Translations under genes and position numbers: made by a program
Part shown: piece by piece, positions 54,703-64,000 of the stretch
How positions within the stretch are numbered: the first letter of the stretch is position 1
Layout of the letters: each line of letters begins with the position of its first letter
Notes under the pieces: generated by a model
The model's database searches: none
What the model was told of the DNA's origin: nothing
What the model saw: the letters and a program-made list of their open reading frames with translations, nothing else
Origin: JAPYTK01 sp964401935
GTDB lineage: Bacteria; Myxococcota_A; Polyangia; Polyangiales; Polyangiaceae
Direction: 5' to 3'
Assembly (NCBI GenBank): GCA_964401935.1
Contig: CAYOAL010000021.1
Span: 1-64,000 of the forward strand
DNA length: 64,000 bases

Positions 54703-57700
54703 CTAGGGGCTCGCGCCACAGCGATGCCCCACGGGAGGGGGCCGCACCACCGGATGGCCGGCGTCCCACACCACCGGCACCTCGCGCCACACCGCTCGCA
54801 GGAGCTCGCAGTACGGCAGCTGGAAGGCCCGGAGGTCCCACACGAGGTGAGCGCCGAGATCGGTCGCCACCACCAAGCGTTGGTCTTGGAGGGTGAGGTG
54901 GGAGACACGTCCGTGCAGCTGTCGGCTCGCGAGCAGCGCGCCGTCGCGCTGGCTCCACAGGCCCACGAAGCCATTGTCGTAGCCTGCGGCGAGCGTGCCG
55001 CTCGGGCCCTCGGTGATGCTCGACACCGCGCTCGACGCGATGCCTTGGAACGCGAGCGGTCTCACCGCGCCGTCGCGCGCAGCGAAGAGCTGGAGGTGTC
55101 CGTCGCGGTACCCCACCGCGACGTCGTCCCCCACTGGCCCCACCGCGGTGATCCCCGGCGACGCCTCCCACGCGCCGAGCCGGCGCCCCCGCGCGTCGAA
55201 GCGCGTGATCGAGCGCGCGCCCGCCACGAGGACCGCGTCGGCGCTGGCCGCGACCGCCGACACGGGCCCCGGGTCGCCGAGCGGGACGCTCTCTCCGGAG
55301 ACGGACAGGAGCAGCGCTCGAGCGGCGCCCCGCGCCACGCACCCGCCGGAGGCCACCGAGAGCGCCGCAAAGGGTCCTGCGACGCGGGCCGTGAGCACGT
55401 CGTCGCCGACATGCCACAGCTCGACCGCGCCGTCGTGGCCGAGCAGACACATCACCTCGCCGACCTGCTCGGCCCACCGAGCGCGGGAGTCGATGGCGCG
55501 CGCCCACGCCCCGCGCGGCCGCGGCGCTCCGTCTGCGAGGGACGTCCAGCCGAGGTGGGTGAGGATCGCGGAGGGGGTGGAGGTGAGCGCGGCGGTGCGC
55601 CAGAACGGCCGCCCGTCGTGGGCGTGCCACACACGGACGGTGCCGTCGTCACCGGCGGTCGCGACGAGCTGGCCGCTGGGGCTGAACACGGCGTGGTTGA
55701 CCTCGTCACTGTGGCCCCGCAGCAGCACCGGCTCGGTCCCGTCGCGCCGCCAGAGCCGCGCGATGCCGTCGGAGCTCGACGCGCTGATGCGTTCGTCGTG
55801 AACGTCGATCCAATACACGCGCTGCGGGTGTCGCCCCACCACCTGGCCCTGTCCCGTGGCGAGATCCCAGCGCCGCAGGGTTCCATCGGTGCTCCCGCTG
55901 ACGAGCGCCGCTCCCATGAAGCGCACGCCGAGCACCGCGTCGGTGTGCCCTTCGAGCACGGTCTCGAGCTCTCCGCTGGCAACGTTCCACACGCGAACGT
56001 CGCGCCCGCCGCTCGCGAGCAAGGCACCATCCGCGCTGAAGGTCACGCCGTTCACCTCGCCCGCGTGTCCGCTCAGCACGCGACTCCCGCCGCCCTCCAC
56101 CTCCCAGAGCCGCACCGTCGTGTCCTTGCTCCCGGTGGCCAGCAGCTGGTCGTCGGGGCTGAACGCCACCCCCACCACCGGACCCGCGTGACCGGCGAGC
56201 ACCCGCAGCTCGGAGCCGGTGGCCACGCTCCACAGCCGCGCGCTGCGGTCCGCGCTGCTCGAGGCGAGCACGTTCCCGTCGTGGCTGAAGGCCACCTCGA
56301 AGATCCGACCGCTGTGGCCGACGAGGGTGCGCTCCACCTCCGCCGCCGCCACGTTCCAGAGCCGCACGCGGCCGTCGTAGCTCCCCGCCGCGATCGTCTT
56401 ACCGTCGGGGCTGAAGGCCAGACCTCGCGCTCCAGCGAGCGGCTCGGACAGCGCCGCGTGGCCATACAGAGGCGAGGTCCCGCCGGTCGCCGCGCGCGCG
56501 CCCCCCGTGTGGAGATCCCAGACGCGCACCGTTCCATCGAAGCTGCCGGTGACGGCGTAGCGACCGTCGTGGCTCAGATCCACGCCCGTCACCTGCTCTT
56601 CGTGGGCGAGGAGCGAGAGCACCAGCCGGCCGGTCGTCGCGTCCCAGAGTCGGAGCGTGCCGTCGTCGCCACCGCTCGCGAGGTGCCGCCCGTCCCCGTC
56701 GAAGGCCACCGACCACACCGCGCCCAGGTGACCTTCGAGGACACGCTCGCCCTCTCCGCCGAGAGGGACGAGCGAGACGCGGCCGTCGGAGCGGCCCACC
56801 GCGATCTGCGCGCCGTCCGGGCTCACCCTCAGCGCCGACACGTTCGCCCCTCCTCGCCCCGGCTCCTCGCGTTTCGTCCCGTCCGCCGCGATGCTCCAGA
56901 GCTTCGCGCCTACCGCCGCCACCACCCGCGCGCTCTTCGGCTCGAAGTCGACCGCCCCCACCTCGCCGCCGAGCTCGATCACCCTCGGGCTCCCCGTTGG
57001 CGAGGTCGGCCAGATCCGAACCGTGCCGTCGTGAGAGGCGGTCGCGACGGACGCCCCGTCGGGGCTCACGCGGATCGCGGTGGGCCGCTGGGCGTGCGCA
57101 CCGAGGAGCCTCAGCGGGCTCGTCTCGTCGGTGTCCCAGGCACGCACCGCGCCCCCCGTGCTCATCGTGAAGAGCTGCGCCCCGCTGGGGGCCATCGCGA
57201 CACCGAGCACCTGATCTCCGTTGCCGTGCAGCACGCGCATCGCGCCGGTGACGCGGTCGAACACGTAGATCGCCTCGTCGGCACAGCCCGCCACCACCTC
57301 GCGTGCGTCGGCGGTGAAGCTCACGCCGAACACGCGATCGCCGAGCTTCTTCTGCCACACGATCGGGTTCTGCGAGAGCTGCCAGAAGAGCGCACGCGCC
57401 GCAGGATCGTCCTCGACGTCGAGCGCGAGGCGCAGCTTCGCCCGGGCCTCGAGCACGTTCCCTTGAGACAGCGCCGCCCGCGCGCTCTCCCTGAGCGTCG
57501 CCGCCCGCTGGTGCTCGGCGAGGTCGCGCTGCCGGGTAGCCTCGCGCTCCTTCTCGCCGACCACCCAGGCGACCACCGCAAACACCGCCGCGAGCAGCGC
57601 GGTGCCCACGAGCAACGACCCGTGGAGGATGCGCTTGTGTCGAACTCGTTGCCGCTCGCGCTCGCTGGCCGCAGCGAGAAACTCACGGGTCACGGCGCCG

Positions 57701-60126
57701 AGCTCGGTGGTCGTCCGGCCGAGACGCCGGAGCGCGTCCGACAAGGCCTCGCCGCGCCAGAGCTCCTCCGGCAGCCGCCCCCGCTTGTCCCACAGCGCCG
57801 CCGCTTGCCCCGCCTCGTGCACGAAGGCGAGCTCCTCCCGGCTCTCGTCGAGCCAACGAGCGAGTGTACCCCACGACCCGATGAGCGCGTCGTGGGCGAG
57901 CTCGAGCATCGCCTGGCCGCCGCTCTCTCGCGCGCGCTGAGTCGACACCACGAGGCGCGCCTGCGTGAGCCGAGTGAGCACCGGCTCCGCCTCGGACCCG
58001 AGCCCGGCGAGGCACGCCACCTTGGGCAGTCGCTCGCGGGTGCGATCGTCGGTCACGAGGCGCAGGAGGAGCTCACGCGCCAGCTCCACTTGCTCCGCGC
58101 TCATCGCGTCGAGCACGCCGTCGGCGTGCGCTGCGAGCGCGCCTTCTACCCCCCCCATCTCCGCGTAGGCAGCGCGGAGGAGCATCCGCCGCACGCGGTC
58201 GCGGCGCTCCCAGAGCTGGCGTGCAGCAAACTGCAACATCGGCAGCGCGCCGGGCGCGTCCTCCACGCAGGCCACCATCTCCTCCACCAGCGCGTCGTCC
58301 TCGAGGCGGTATCCCACCGAGGCCAGGGGCTTGGTCAACGTCTCGGCGAGCGCGTCGCGGCGTAGCCGCTGAATCACCGTCACCTGGGCGAGCGAACGCG
58401 TGACCAGGGGCCCCAACGCCAGCCGCCCGAGGTAGTCGTCGCGCACCGTGAACACCACCCGCACCGGATCGTCCGGATCTTCGGCCGCGGTGCAGATCGC
58501 CTCCATGAACGCGCGGCGCTCCTTCGCGTCTTCGCAGTGCGTGAACAGCTCCTCGACTTGGTCGACGAAGACGAGCACGTTCGAGCGGTGCTCGCGGGCG
58601 ATGCGCGTGAGCTCGAGCGACAGGCGCTGGGGGGCCTCGAGCAGCCGGTCGGTGAGGCGGCGCACGTCGGACGCCGCCGGCTCGGTGGCGGGGACATCCT
58701 CCGAGGGCAGATCCCGAAGGCTCGGGGTGGAGGTCTTGGGAGCCGGCACGGCGATGGTGTCGCGATCCGCACGGAGCAGATGCGCGGCCAGGCTCTCGAA
58801 CGGGTGGCTTCCGGGGCGCAGCTTGATGAACAGCCAGTCGCCCTCCTCGCGGAGCCGCGGGAGCACGCCGGCCTGCACGAACGAGCTCTTGCCGGCGCCC
58901 GAAGGCCCCACCACGGGCAAGACGGGTGTGAAGCGGATTCGCTCGACGAACGCGTTGACCTCGGCCTCGCGACCGAAGAATAGCCCCACGTGCCGCTCGG
59001 TGAATGGGAGCAGCCCACGGAACGGCCCCTCGTCGTCGGCGGGGCGGGTGGCGCCACGGAACAACATCTCTCGCAGCGCGTCCGCCACCTCGCTCACCCT
59101 CGGACGTTGGCGTGGGTCCTTCTCGAGACACGCAGCGACGAGCTCGGCGACGTCGGAGGGCACCTCGGCGTAGCGCTCGATGCGTGGCACCGGTGCCGGA
59201 TCGCACACCGCCTCCATGAGCTTGGTCTTGGTGCCCTCGAGGTCGTAGGGCAGCCAGTCCGAGAAGAGCTCGAACAACAACATGCCGAGGCCCCACACGT
59301 CGGTGGCCGACGTCGGCTTCTGACGCAGCCACTGCTCGGGGGCCATGTACGCGGGCGTACCCCACACCCCCGTGCGCTCGTCGCGGGCTCGCACCTCGCC
59401 CGACTCCATCACCTTGGCCGGCCGCGCGAGGCCGAAGTCGACGACGCGCACACGCCCGTCCTCCGGGATCATCACGTTCTCGGGTTTGAGATCGAGGTGC
59501 AGCACCCCGCCGCGGTGGGCCTCGTCGAGCGCCTCGGCCACGGCCAGCGCGACGCGCAGCGTGGCTTGGTGGCTCAACCGACGCGCCATCATACGCTTGC
59601 GGAGGTTCTCGCCCTCGAGGAACTCGAGCGCGACATACGGACGTCCCTGGTGCTCGCCCACCGCGTGAATCGCCACGATGTGGGGGTGGCTGAACTTCGC
59701 GGTGGTCCGCGCCTCTTCGAGGAAGCCGGCGATCGCCTCCGGCGACCCGAGGTACTTGGGATGGATGAGCTTGAGCGCGACGCGACGTCCGAGCAACGTG
59801 TCGCGGGCGACGTACACCTCGCCCATCCCGCCCCGTCCGAGCAACCGCAAGATCTGAAAGTGATCGACGCGTTCGCCGATCTCGAGCGGCGCGTCGTTCG
59901 GCTCGCCAGCGGCGGCCTCGAGATCGCCCGACCCGACGGTGGCGCGGGCCACCGAGGTGAGGTGACCCATCGAGCTCCGCGGCACGGTGTCGCGAGGCGT
60001 CGGCGCGCCCTCCGAAGAGCGCCACCGCGCGGAGGGGACCGACCGCTCGAAGCGCGGGCCGGCCGAGCCAGGCGCGGGCTGGGGCTGCGTGTCGCGCCCT
60101 CCGCTTCTGTCGGGCTCGTCCCCCAT
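54703..60126 (-). CDS. Ser/Thr kinase-nSTAND1-WD40 fusion
   Basis: 1807 residues from ATG 60126. A Hanks-type kinase (about 88-350) has GRGGMGEVY, VALKLIHPK, LHLDLKPENVM, VVDFGLARP and APEQW. The catalytic loop is HLD, not HRD, so it is a non-RD kinase. The linker RGLLPFTERHVGLFFGRE joins the nSTAND1 NTPase: Walker A GPSGAGKSSFVQAG near 407, Walker B VLVFVDQVEELF near 520. A helical arm and a membrane helix near 830-855 (ILHGSLLVGTALLAAVFAV) follow, then WD40 repeats to the end (GHSGRIFEVAFSHDGNVLASS). The NTPase and WD40 parts may sense stimuli and switch the kinase. The receptor side is unclear because the kinase and WD40 parts flank the helix. Confidence 0.93.
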   Translation of the reverse strand: MGDEPDRSGGRDTQPQPAPGSAGPRFERSVPSARWRSSEGAPTPRDTVPRSSMGHLTSVARATVGSGDLEAAAGEPNDAPLEIGERVDHFQILRLLGRGGMGEVYVARDTLLGRRVALKLIHPKYLGSPEAIAGFLEEARTTAKFSHPHIVAIHAVGEHQGRPYVALEFLEGENLRKRMMARRLSHQATLRVALAVAEALDEAHRGGVLHLDLKPENVMIPEDGRVRVVDFGLARPAKVMESGEVRARDERTGVWGTPAYMAPEQWLRQKPTSATDVWGLGMLLFELFSDWLPYDLEGTKTKLMEAVCDPAPVPRIERYAEVPSDVAELVAACLEKDPRQRPRVSEVADALREMLFRGATRPADDEGPFRGLLPFTERHVGLFFGREAEVNAFVERIRFTPVLPVVGPSGAGKSSFVQAGVLPRLREEGDWLFIKLRPGSHPFESLAAHLLRADRDTIAVPAPKTSTPSLRDLPSEDVPATEPAASDVRRLTDRLLEAPQRLSLELTRIAREHRSNVLVFVDQVEELFTHCEDAKERRAFMEAICTAAEDPDDPVRVVFTVRDDYLGRLALGPLVTRSLAQVTVIQRLRRDALAETLTKPLASVGYRLEDDALVEEMVACVEDAPGALPMLQFAARQLWERRDRVRRMLLRAAYAEMGGVEGALAAHADGVLDAMSAEQVELARELLLRLVTDDRTRERLPKVACLAGLGSEAEPVLTRLTQARLVVSTQRARESGGQAMLELAHDALIGSWGTLARWLDESREELAFVHEAGQAAALWDKRGRLPEELWRGEALSDALRRLGRTTTELGAVTREFLAAASERERQRVRHKRILHGSLLVGTALLAAVFAVVAWVVGEKEREATRQRDLAEHQRAATLRESARAALSQGNVLEARAKLRLALDVEDDPAARALFWQLSQNPIVWQKKLGDRVFGVSFTADAREVVAGCADEAIYVFDRVTGAMRVLHGNGDQVLGVAMAPSGAQLFTMSTGGAVRAWDTDETSPLRLLGAHAQRPTAIRVSPDGASVATASHDGTVRIWPTSPTGSPRVIELGGEVGAVDFEPKSARVVAAVGAKLWSIAADGTKREEPGRGGANVSALRVSPDGAQIAVGRSDGRVSLVPLGGEGERVLEGHLGAVWSVAFDGDGRHLASGGDDGTLRLWDATTGRLVLSLLAHEEQVTGVDLSHDGRYAVTGSFDGTVRVWDLHTGGARAATGGTSPLYGHAALSEPLAGARGLAFSPDGKTIAAGSYDGRVRLWNVAAAEVERTLVGHSGRIFEVAFSHDGNVLASSSADRSARLWSVATGSELRVLAGHAGPVVGVAFSPDDQLLATGSKDTTVRLWEVEGGGSRVLSGHAGEVNGVTFSADGALLASGGRDVRVWNVASGELETVLEGHTDAVLGVRFMGAALVSGSTDGTLRRWDLATGQGQVVGRHPQRVYWIDVHDERISASSSDGIARLWRRDGTEPVLLRGHSDEVNHAVFSPSGQLVATAGDDGTVRVWHAHDGRPFWRTAALTSTPSAILTHLGWTSLADGAPRPRGAWARAIDSRARWAEQVGEVMCLLGHDGAVELWHVGDDVLTARVAGPFAALSVASGGCVARGAARALLLSVSGESVPLGDPGPVSAVAASADAVLVAGARSITRFDARGRRLGAWEASPGITAVGPVGDDVAVGYRDGHLQLFAARDGAVRPLAFQGIASSAVSSITEGPSGTLAAGYDNGFVGLWSQRDGALLASRQLHGRVSHLTLQDQRLVVATDLGAHLVWDLRAFQLPYCELLRAVWREVPVVWDAGHPVVRPPPVGHRCGASP

Positions 60127-60382
60127 GGCCTCAGGGTAACGCGCCCTGGGCCCCGCCGCGAGCGGCACGCGAGCGCGTCATCCACCCAGCGGACGAGCCA
60201 CGTCACCCGCCAAGCCGATGGGCAACCTCACCCGCTCATCGAACGGAGCGCGCGATGCTACCGCGACGAGCGCGGCGTCGCCGGCGCCCACCGGCGCCTC
60301 TCCCCCGCGTCACCCGGGGCCTCGCCCGGCCTCCCGTGGGAACCCGCTACGAACTTGCGCACAGAGGGACTAGAGTGGCGCC

Positions 60383-60610
60383 ATGAAGCTCTCTGGGGAT
60401 CCGGACGCGATCGCAGCGCTCAAGCAGATGCACAAGGCCAACCCTGGCTTCATGAAGGCCCTCATCGACGACGCGCGCACGACCACCGATCACACCACCT
60501 TCTTCCGCACCGACGCCGGGATGCGATACCGCCTGAAGCTGGATCCGAACACCGGCGACCTCGACGTGCAGCCTCACGCCGAGTCGCGCCGGCCCCCCCC
60601 CATCGGTTGA
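60383..60610 (+). CDS. 75-residue protein, unknown
   Basis: MKLSGDPDAIAALKQMHKANPGFMKALIDD is a plausible alpha-helical start, and the end is DPNTGDLDVQPHAESRRPPP. Third positions are GC-rich and coding character is good, despite its shortness and weak ribosome site. No family is recognised. Divergent from the kinase gene, with a 256-base gap in which I see no other gene. Confidence 0.6.
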   Translation: MKLSGDPDAIAALKQMHKANPGFMKALIDDARTTTDHTTFFRTDAGMRYRLKLDPNTGDLDVQPHAESRRPPPIG

Positions 60611-60830
60611 GCAGAGCTCGGCCGTGGGCGCCGGTCGCTCACGTCGCGAGGGCTCGCGCGGGCCGCTCGGCGGATGGACGCGTGGCGTGCCCGCCACGGG
60701 CTGTCCGAGGCGCGTACAGCGACGGGGCCGACGGCACCTCGACGAGTCGACAACCCCTCGACATCGCGCTCGTTCTCCGAGCGGCGAGACGCGCGCGGGC
60801 TCGGCACGCGGGTTGCGAAGTCCTCCGCTC

Positions 60831-61403
60831 ATGCTGAACCAGAACCTGCTGTCCACCCTCCCCCTGTCGTTCACCTTTGCTCTGGCTCTCCTCGTGGGTA
60901 GCCCCGCCTGCCTGGTGGCTCCCGGCGAACCAACCACCGACGAGGTGGGCTACGAGCTGCTCGAGGGCGAGCGCGCCGAGTCGCGCTGCGTCGACCGTCC
61001 GATGCGGCGCGACCGCGACGACCGGCTCATGTGCCGCACGGTCGAGGTGCGCCGCGCCGACGCGGACGGACGTTGCGACTGCGAGAGCGACGCCCGCCGC
61101 GAGCTCGAGCGGAGCGAACGGGATCGCGTGTTGCGCGCGGTGGAGCGCGACGAGCGGACGCGAGATCGCGACCTCGACTGCGCCTGCGAGGTGCGCCAGC
61201 TCGAGCGTGACGAAGCCCGGATCTGCGAAGAGACCGCCGGGGACGATCTGCGCGACGTGCGCGGTGACCGGCTCCATGGGTTCTGTGCCGAGGTGCGCGA
61301 CGGCGTGGATCGGGAGCTCGACCGCTGTGGCGGTCATGGCATTCGCCTCGTCGGCGAGGCCCGCGTCCGGGACGACGCCGCCGTCTTCATCCGCTGCGAC
61401 TGA
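60831..61403 (+). CDS. charged, cysteine-rich lipoprotein
   Basis: 190 residues from ATG 60831. The signal SFTFALALLVGSPAC is a lipobox (SPAC). The mature part is extremely rich in Arg, Asp and Glu (about half of residues) with about ten Cys, in patterns such as CDCESDARRELERSERDR and CACEVRQLERDEARIC. Probably a disulfide-bonded extracytoplasmic protein. No homolog family known to me. The 220 bases before it hold no other gene. Confidence 0.65.
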   Translation: MLNQNLLSTLPLSFTFALALLVGSPACLVAPGEPTTDEVGYELLEGERAESRCVDRPMRRDRDDRLMCRTVEVRRADADGRCDCESDARRELERSERDRVLRAVERDERTRDRDLDCACEVRQLERDEARICEETAGDDLRDVRGDRLHGFCAEVRDGVDRELDRCGGHGIRLVGEARVRDDAAVFIRCD

Positions 61404-61466
61404 CGCGCGCGCCGAGACCGAACGCGCAGACGTTGCTCCCCCGCGCGGACCGACTATCGTGCGGCC

Positions 61467-62123
61467 ATGGGGGACGCGCCCAAAGGAGACGTTCGCGGCT
61501 TCGGACTCACGGGCTTCGCTGGCCTGGTGGTGGTGTTTCTGCTCTTTCCGTGGGTGGAGGTGTCGTGCGCGGGCCAGCCGCTCATCTCCCAAGCGGGCTA
61601 CCAGGTGGTGATCGGCAGCGGGAGCCTGCCCGGCGGCGCCGAAGACGCGAAGAGCCCGGCCAACGACGCGCTGGAGAAGGAGCGCCAGAAGGGCGAGTCG
61701 ATCGCCGCCTGGTGGCTCCTCCTCGCGCTCGCGGGGACGGGCACCGCCGGCTACTTCGGCGTCCGAATGACGAAGAGCGCGGCGGAGCGCGCCGCTCGCG
61801 CCAAGCCTGCCGCGCTCGCGAGCCTCGTCGGGGCGGCCATCCTCTCTGCCTCCCTCGTGGTGGGTCTCCCGCTCGAGCGGCGGGTCGGCGACGCCCAGGC
61901 CAAGATGCAGGCCGAGGCACGAGAGAACGACGGCGGCATCCAGCGGCTCGGCTCCGCCCTCGGCGCCGCGATCCGCGCCGAGAGGAAGACCGGAGCGTGG
62001 CTCACCCTGCTCGCGATGTGGGGTCAGGTCGGCCTCGCCGCCTACCTCGCCTTCGCCGCCAAGCTCTCGTCGGCCCCCGCGCGCGCCGAGGCGCCACGCG
62101 ACGCGAGCGACCCCGGCGGTTGA
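61467..62123 (+). CDS. four-helix membrane protein
   Basis: 218 residues from ATG 61467. Helices lie near 13-30 (LTGFAGLVVVFLLFPWV), 80-98, 115-132 and 180-198 (LAMWGQVGLAAYLAFAA). The loops are charged and Ala-rich. A predicted outside loop between helices one and two carries GQPLISQAGYQVVIGSGS. Function unknown; it lies 37 bases before the TPR gene and may be co-transcribed. Confidence 0.7.
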   Translation: MGDAPKGDVRGFGLTGFAGLVVVFLLFPWVEVSCAGQPLISQAGYQVVIGSGSLPGGAEDAKSPANDALEKERQKGESIAAWWLLLALAGTGTAGYFGVRMTKSAAERAARAKPAALASLVGAAILSASLVVGLPLERRVGDAQAKMQAEARENDGGIQRLGSALGAAIRAERKTGAWLTLLAMWGQVGLAAYLAFAAKLSSAPARAEAPRDASDPGG

Positions 62124-62159
62124 TGCCGCGCCGCGGTCGAGGAACGGTTGCGAGCGGCG

Positions 62160-64000
62160 ATGGAGTGGAGCATCTCCAAGGTCGACTTCCCGGCCTCGAT
62201 CGATCCGGAGCGAGCCGAGATCCTCCTTGGCCTCGACACCGGCCTCGGCGGGAGCTACGGGCGCACGTTCCTCATCCGGCACGATGGGGCGCTCAAGGCG
62301 ATGCACCGCGACGGCATGACCGGAGCCTTTCGGGTGACGGCGCTCTCGGAGACCTCGCCCCCGCGCATCGCCCCCGGGAAGTGGGGCGGCGAGCAGCTCG
62401 TGCTGGTGACCGAAGGCGGAGACGAGAAACGCCTGGATGTTTCACACCGCGAGCGGGAGCTCACGCTCGAGGTGCTGGAGGGGGTGTACCGCGCGACGGA
62501 GCGCCACCGCGAGCTCGCGGCGTTGCTCGAGCAGCGGCTCGCGAGCACCCACGACCTGACGTTGAAGCTCGCGACGGCGGCGGAGCTGGCGTCGCTCTCG
62601 GCCGAGCGCCTGGAGTCGCCCGAGCGCGCGGTGGCCTTCGCGAAGACGTGGCTCGAGCTTCGGCACGACGACGACCACGCCATCGCTTTGCTCGAGCGCC
62701 TCACCGAGGTGGGGACGCTCGCCGCCTTCGAGCTGCTCGAGACGACCTACCGCGAGCTGCGGCGCCACGCGCCCCTCGCCGAGCTCTACGCGCGACGCGC
62801 CGCCCACGAGCCGACGCGGGCGGTGGAGCTGTCGCTCGCCGCGGCGCAGCTGTTCGAAGCCGAGGTGCTCGACCCCGCGCGCGCCCTCACGGTGGTGCTC
62901 TCCGTGCTCGCCGAGCATCCGGGGCGGAGCGACGTGCTCGCGCGCGCCGACGCGCTGGCGGAGAAGAGCGGCGCGTGGTCGCTCGCGGCCGCCGGCTTTC
63001 GCGCCGCCGAGCAAGCCACCGAAGACCCGGCCCTCGACGTGGCGCTGTTGTGGCGCATCGGCCGCGCCCACAGGCGCGCGGGTGAAGACGAGGCGGCCAT
63101 CATCGCCATGCAGGAGCTCACCTGGCTCGATCCGCAGCACCGCGAGGGGCTCGTCGAGCTCGCGGCGCTGTTCGAGGCGCGCGACCGCCATCACTCGCGC
63201 GCGGAGGTGCTCGAGCGCCTCGTGGAGCTCGCCGAAGACGATCGGAGCCGCATCGGCTGGCTCCTCGCGCTCGCCGACACGCTCGCGACCCACCTCGAGG
63301 ACAGCGCGCGAGCCGTCGCGACGCTCGAGGCGGTGCTCGCCCTCGACGACCACAACGACCCGGCCCTCGCCGCGCTCGCCCGCCTCCACGAGGGCGAGGG
63401 GCGCTACGCGGAGCTCGTGGCGGTGCTCGATCGCCGGGCAGAGCGGGCGGGGGTGACGCTCCGCGCCGAGCTCTTCGCCCAAGGCGCAGCGATCTCCGAG
63501 GCGCAGCTCTCCGACGAAGAGGGGGCGATGCGTCGCTGGCGCCTCGCCCACGGGGCGACGCCCGGCCACGAGCAAGCGATGGGGGCGCTCGAGCGCCTGT
63601 ACACCCGACATCGTCGCTGGCTCGAGCTCGTGAACGCGCTCGAACAGCACGCGCTGGCGGTGGACGACGACAAGGCGGTGGCCGCCCTGGTGAAGGCGGC
63701 CGAGCTCTGCGACGGCGAGCTCGGCCAGCCCGAACGCGCCATCGCCTGCTACGAGCGCGCCCGCGAGCTCGCCCCCGACGCGGTGCACGTGTTGCGGGCG
63801 CTCTGGCAAGGCTACCGGCGCAGACCGAACCCGACGCCGGTGCTCGAGGTGCTCGGCGCGCTCCTCGCGCTCGCCCCGGAGCGGGGGGAGGAGCTCACGC
63901 TGCGGGTAGAGCGCGCCGAGTGGCAGCGGAAGGCGGGAGAGCTGGAGGCCGCCAGGAGCGACCTCGAGCGGGCGCTCGCCCTCGCCTCGAAGGCGACCGA
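62160..64000 (+). CDS. TPR-like repeat protein, running off the right edge
   Basis: At least 613 residues from ATG 62160; the frame has no stop to the window end. The N-terminal 100 residues are beta-rich (SKVDFPASIDPERAEILLGLDTGL). After about 100, tandem helical repeats of the TPR type follow (ARADALAEKSGAWSLAAAGFRAAE; ERAIACYERARELAPDAV), often with Leu/Ala/Arg/Glu. They would serve protein-protein contacts. The C-terminus and any enzymatic domain are outside the window. The family is not recognised. Confidence 0.8.
   Translation, partial: MEWSISKVDFPASIDPERAEILLGLDTGLGGSYGRTFLIRHDGALKAMHRDGMTGAFRVTALSETSPPRIAPGKWGGEQLVLVTEGGDEKRLDVSHRERELTLEVLEGVYRATERHRELAALLEQRLASTHDLTLKLATAAELASLSAERLESPERAVAFAKTWLELRHDDDHAIALLERLTEVGTLAAFELLETTYRELRRHAPLAELYARRAAHEPTRAVELSLAAAQLFEAEVLDPARALTVVLSVLAEHPGRSDVLARADALAEKSGAWSLAAAGFRAAEQATEDPALDVALLWRIGRAHRRAGEDEAAIIAMQELTWLDPQHREGLVELAALFEARDRHHSRAEVLERLVELAEDDRSRIGWLLALADTLATHLEDSARAVATLEAVLALDDHNDPALAALARLHEGEGRYAELVAVLDRRAERAGVTLRAELFAQGAAISEAQLSDEEGAMRRWRLAHGATPGHEQAMGALERLYTRHRRWLELVNALEQHALAVDDDKAVAALVKAAELCDGELGQPERAIACYERARELAPDAVHVLRALWQGYRRRPNPTPVLEVLGALLALAPERGEELTLRVERAEWQRKAGELEAARSDLERALALASKAT

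Noticed and set aside
52777..58365. Plus-strand open frame of about 1860 codons opposite the kinase-STAND-WD40 gene and FKBP gene
   Set aside because: It is a shadow of the minus-strand genes, caused by high GC and rare stop codons. It has no signature and crosses two real genes.
18918..60126. Avs-type anti-phage STAND system
   Set aside because: The nSTAND1-WD40 proteins have no recognised nuclease or protease effector and no defence genes beside them, so a defence label is unsupported.

Overview
The window looks like chromosome of a very GC-rich (about 70%) myxobacterium, probably of the Polyangia. The evidence is taxonomic habit, not a marker gene: GC-saturated third codon positions, many lipoproteins with Gly/Ser/Thr-rich linkers after the lipid-bound Cys, kinase-STAND-WD40 giants, OmpA proteins with thrombospondin type 3 repeats, DUF4388 proteins and RCC1-repeat lipoproteins. 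I found no rRNA, tRNA, CRISPR array, intact insertion sequence or prophage.

Layout. 1-947: an NHL-repeat gene fragment at the edge, then a repeat-rich gene-free stretch. 948-13612: envelope proteins (coiled-coil membrane protein, M48-like metalloprotease lipoprotein, RCC1 lipoprotein), a solitary DUF2169 protein, guaB with an NtrY-like histidine kinase upstream, a UspA protein, and glmS downstream of two membrane-protein genes. 13682-27108: a DUF4388 regulator ending in a J-like domain, cysteine-rich lipoproteins, a small winged-helix candidate divergent from an nSTAND1-WD40 ATPase, a ClpABC-like AAA+ protein, and a small gene that seems frameshifted in a G7 tract. 27471-31145: a three-gene operon (CxxCH lipoprotein, lipoprotein, Tat-exported DUF1501-like protein). 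31291-38188: a PAS-GGDEF-EAL protein with degenerate motifs, a GH35 glycosidase, an OmpA/TSP3 porin-like protein and its partner.

38246-49379 is the standout: nine minus-strand genes, nearly all overlapping by 1-8 bases or separated by 1-4. They encode a soluble FtsH-type AAA+ Zn protease, a MoxR AAA+ ATPase, a protein with a degenerate von Willebrand A domain, four accessory proteins of unknown fold, a short radical-SAM activase and a lipoprotein. This matches what I recall as an FtsH-vWA-MoxR 'ternary' conflict system, predicted from comparative genomics. I know of no experimental work on it. A perfect 11-bp inverted repeat sits just upstream.

49478-64000: a HEAT-repeat lipoprotein, an endonuclease/exonuclease/phosphatase lipoprotein, a double-FKBP membrane protein, a 1807-residue Ser/Thr kinase-nSTAND1-WD40 protein, small lipoprotein and membrane proteins, and a TPR protein running off the right edge. 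Recurring themes are envelope surveillance or scaffolding and NTPase-driven switches (two nSTAND1-WD40 proteins, MoxR, FtsH-like and Clp-like).
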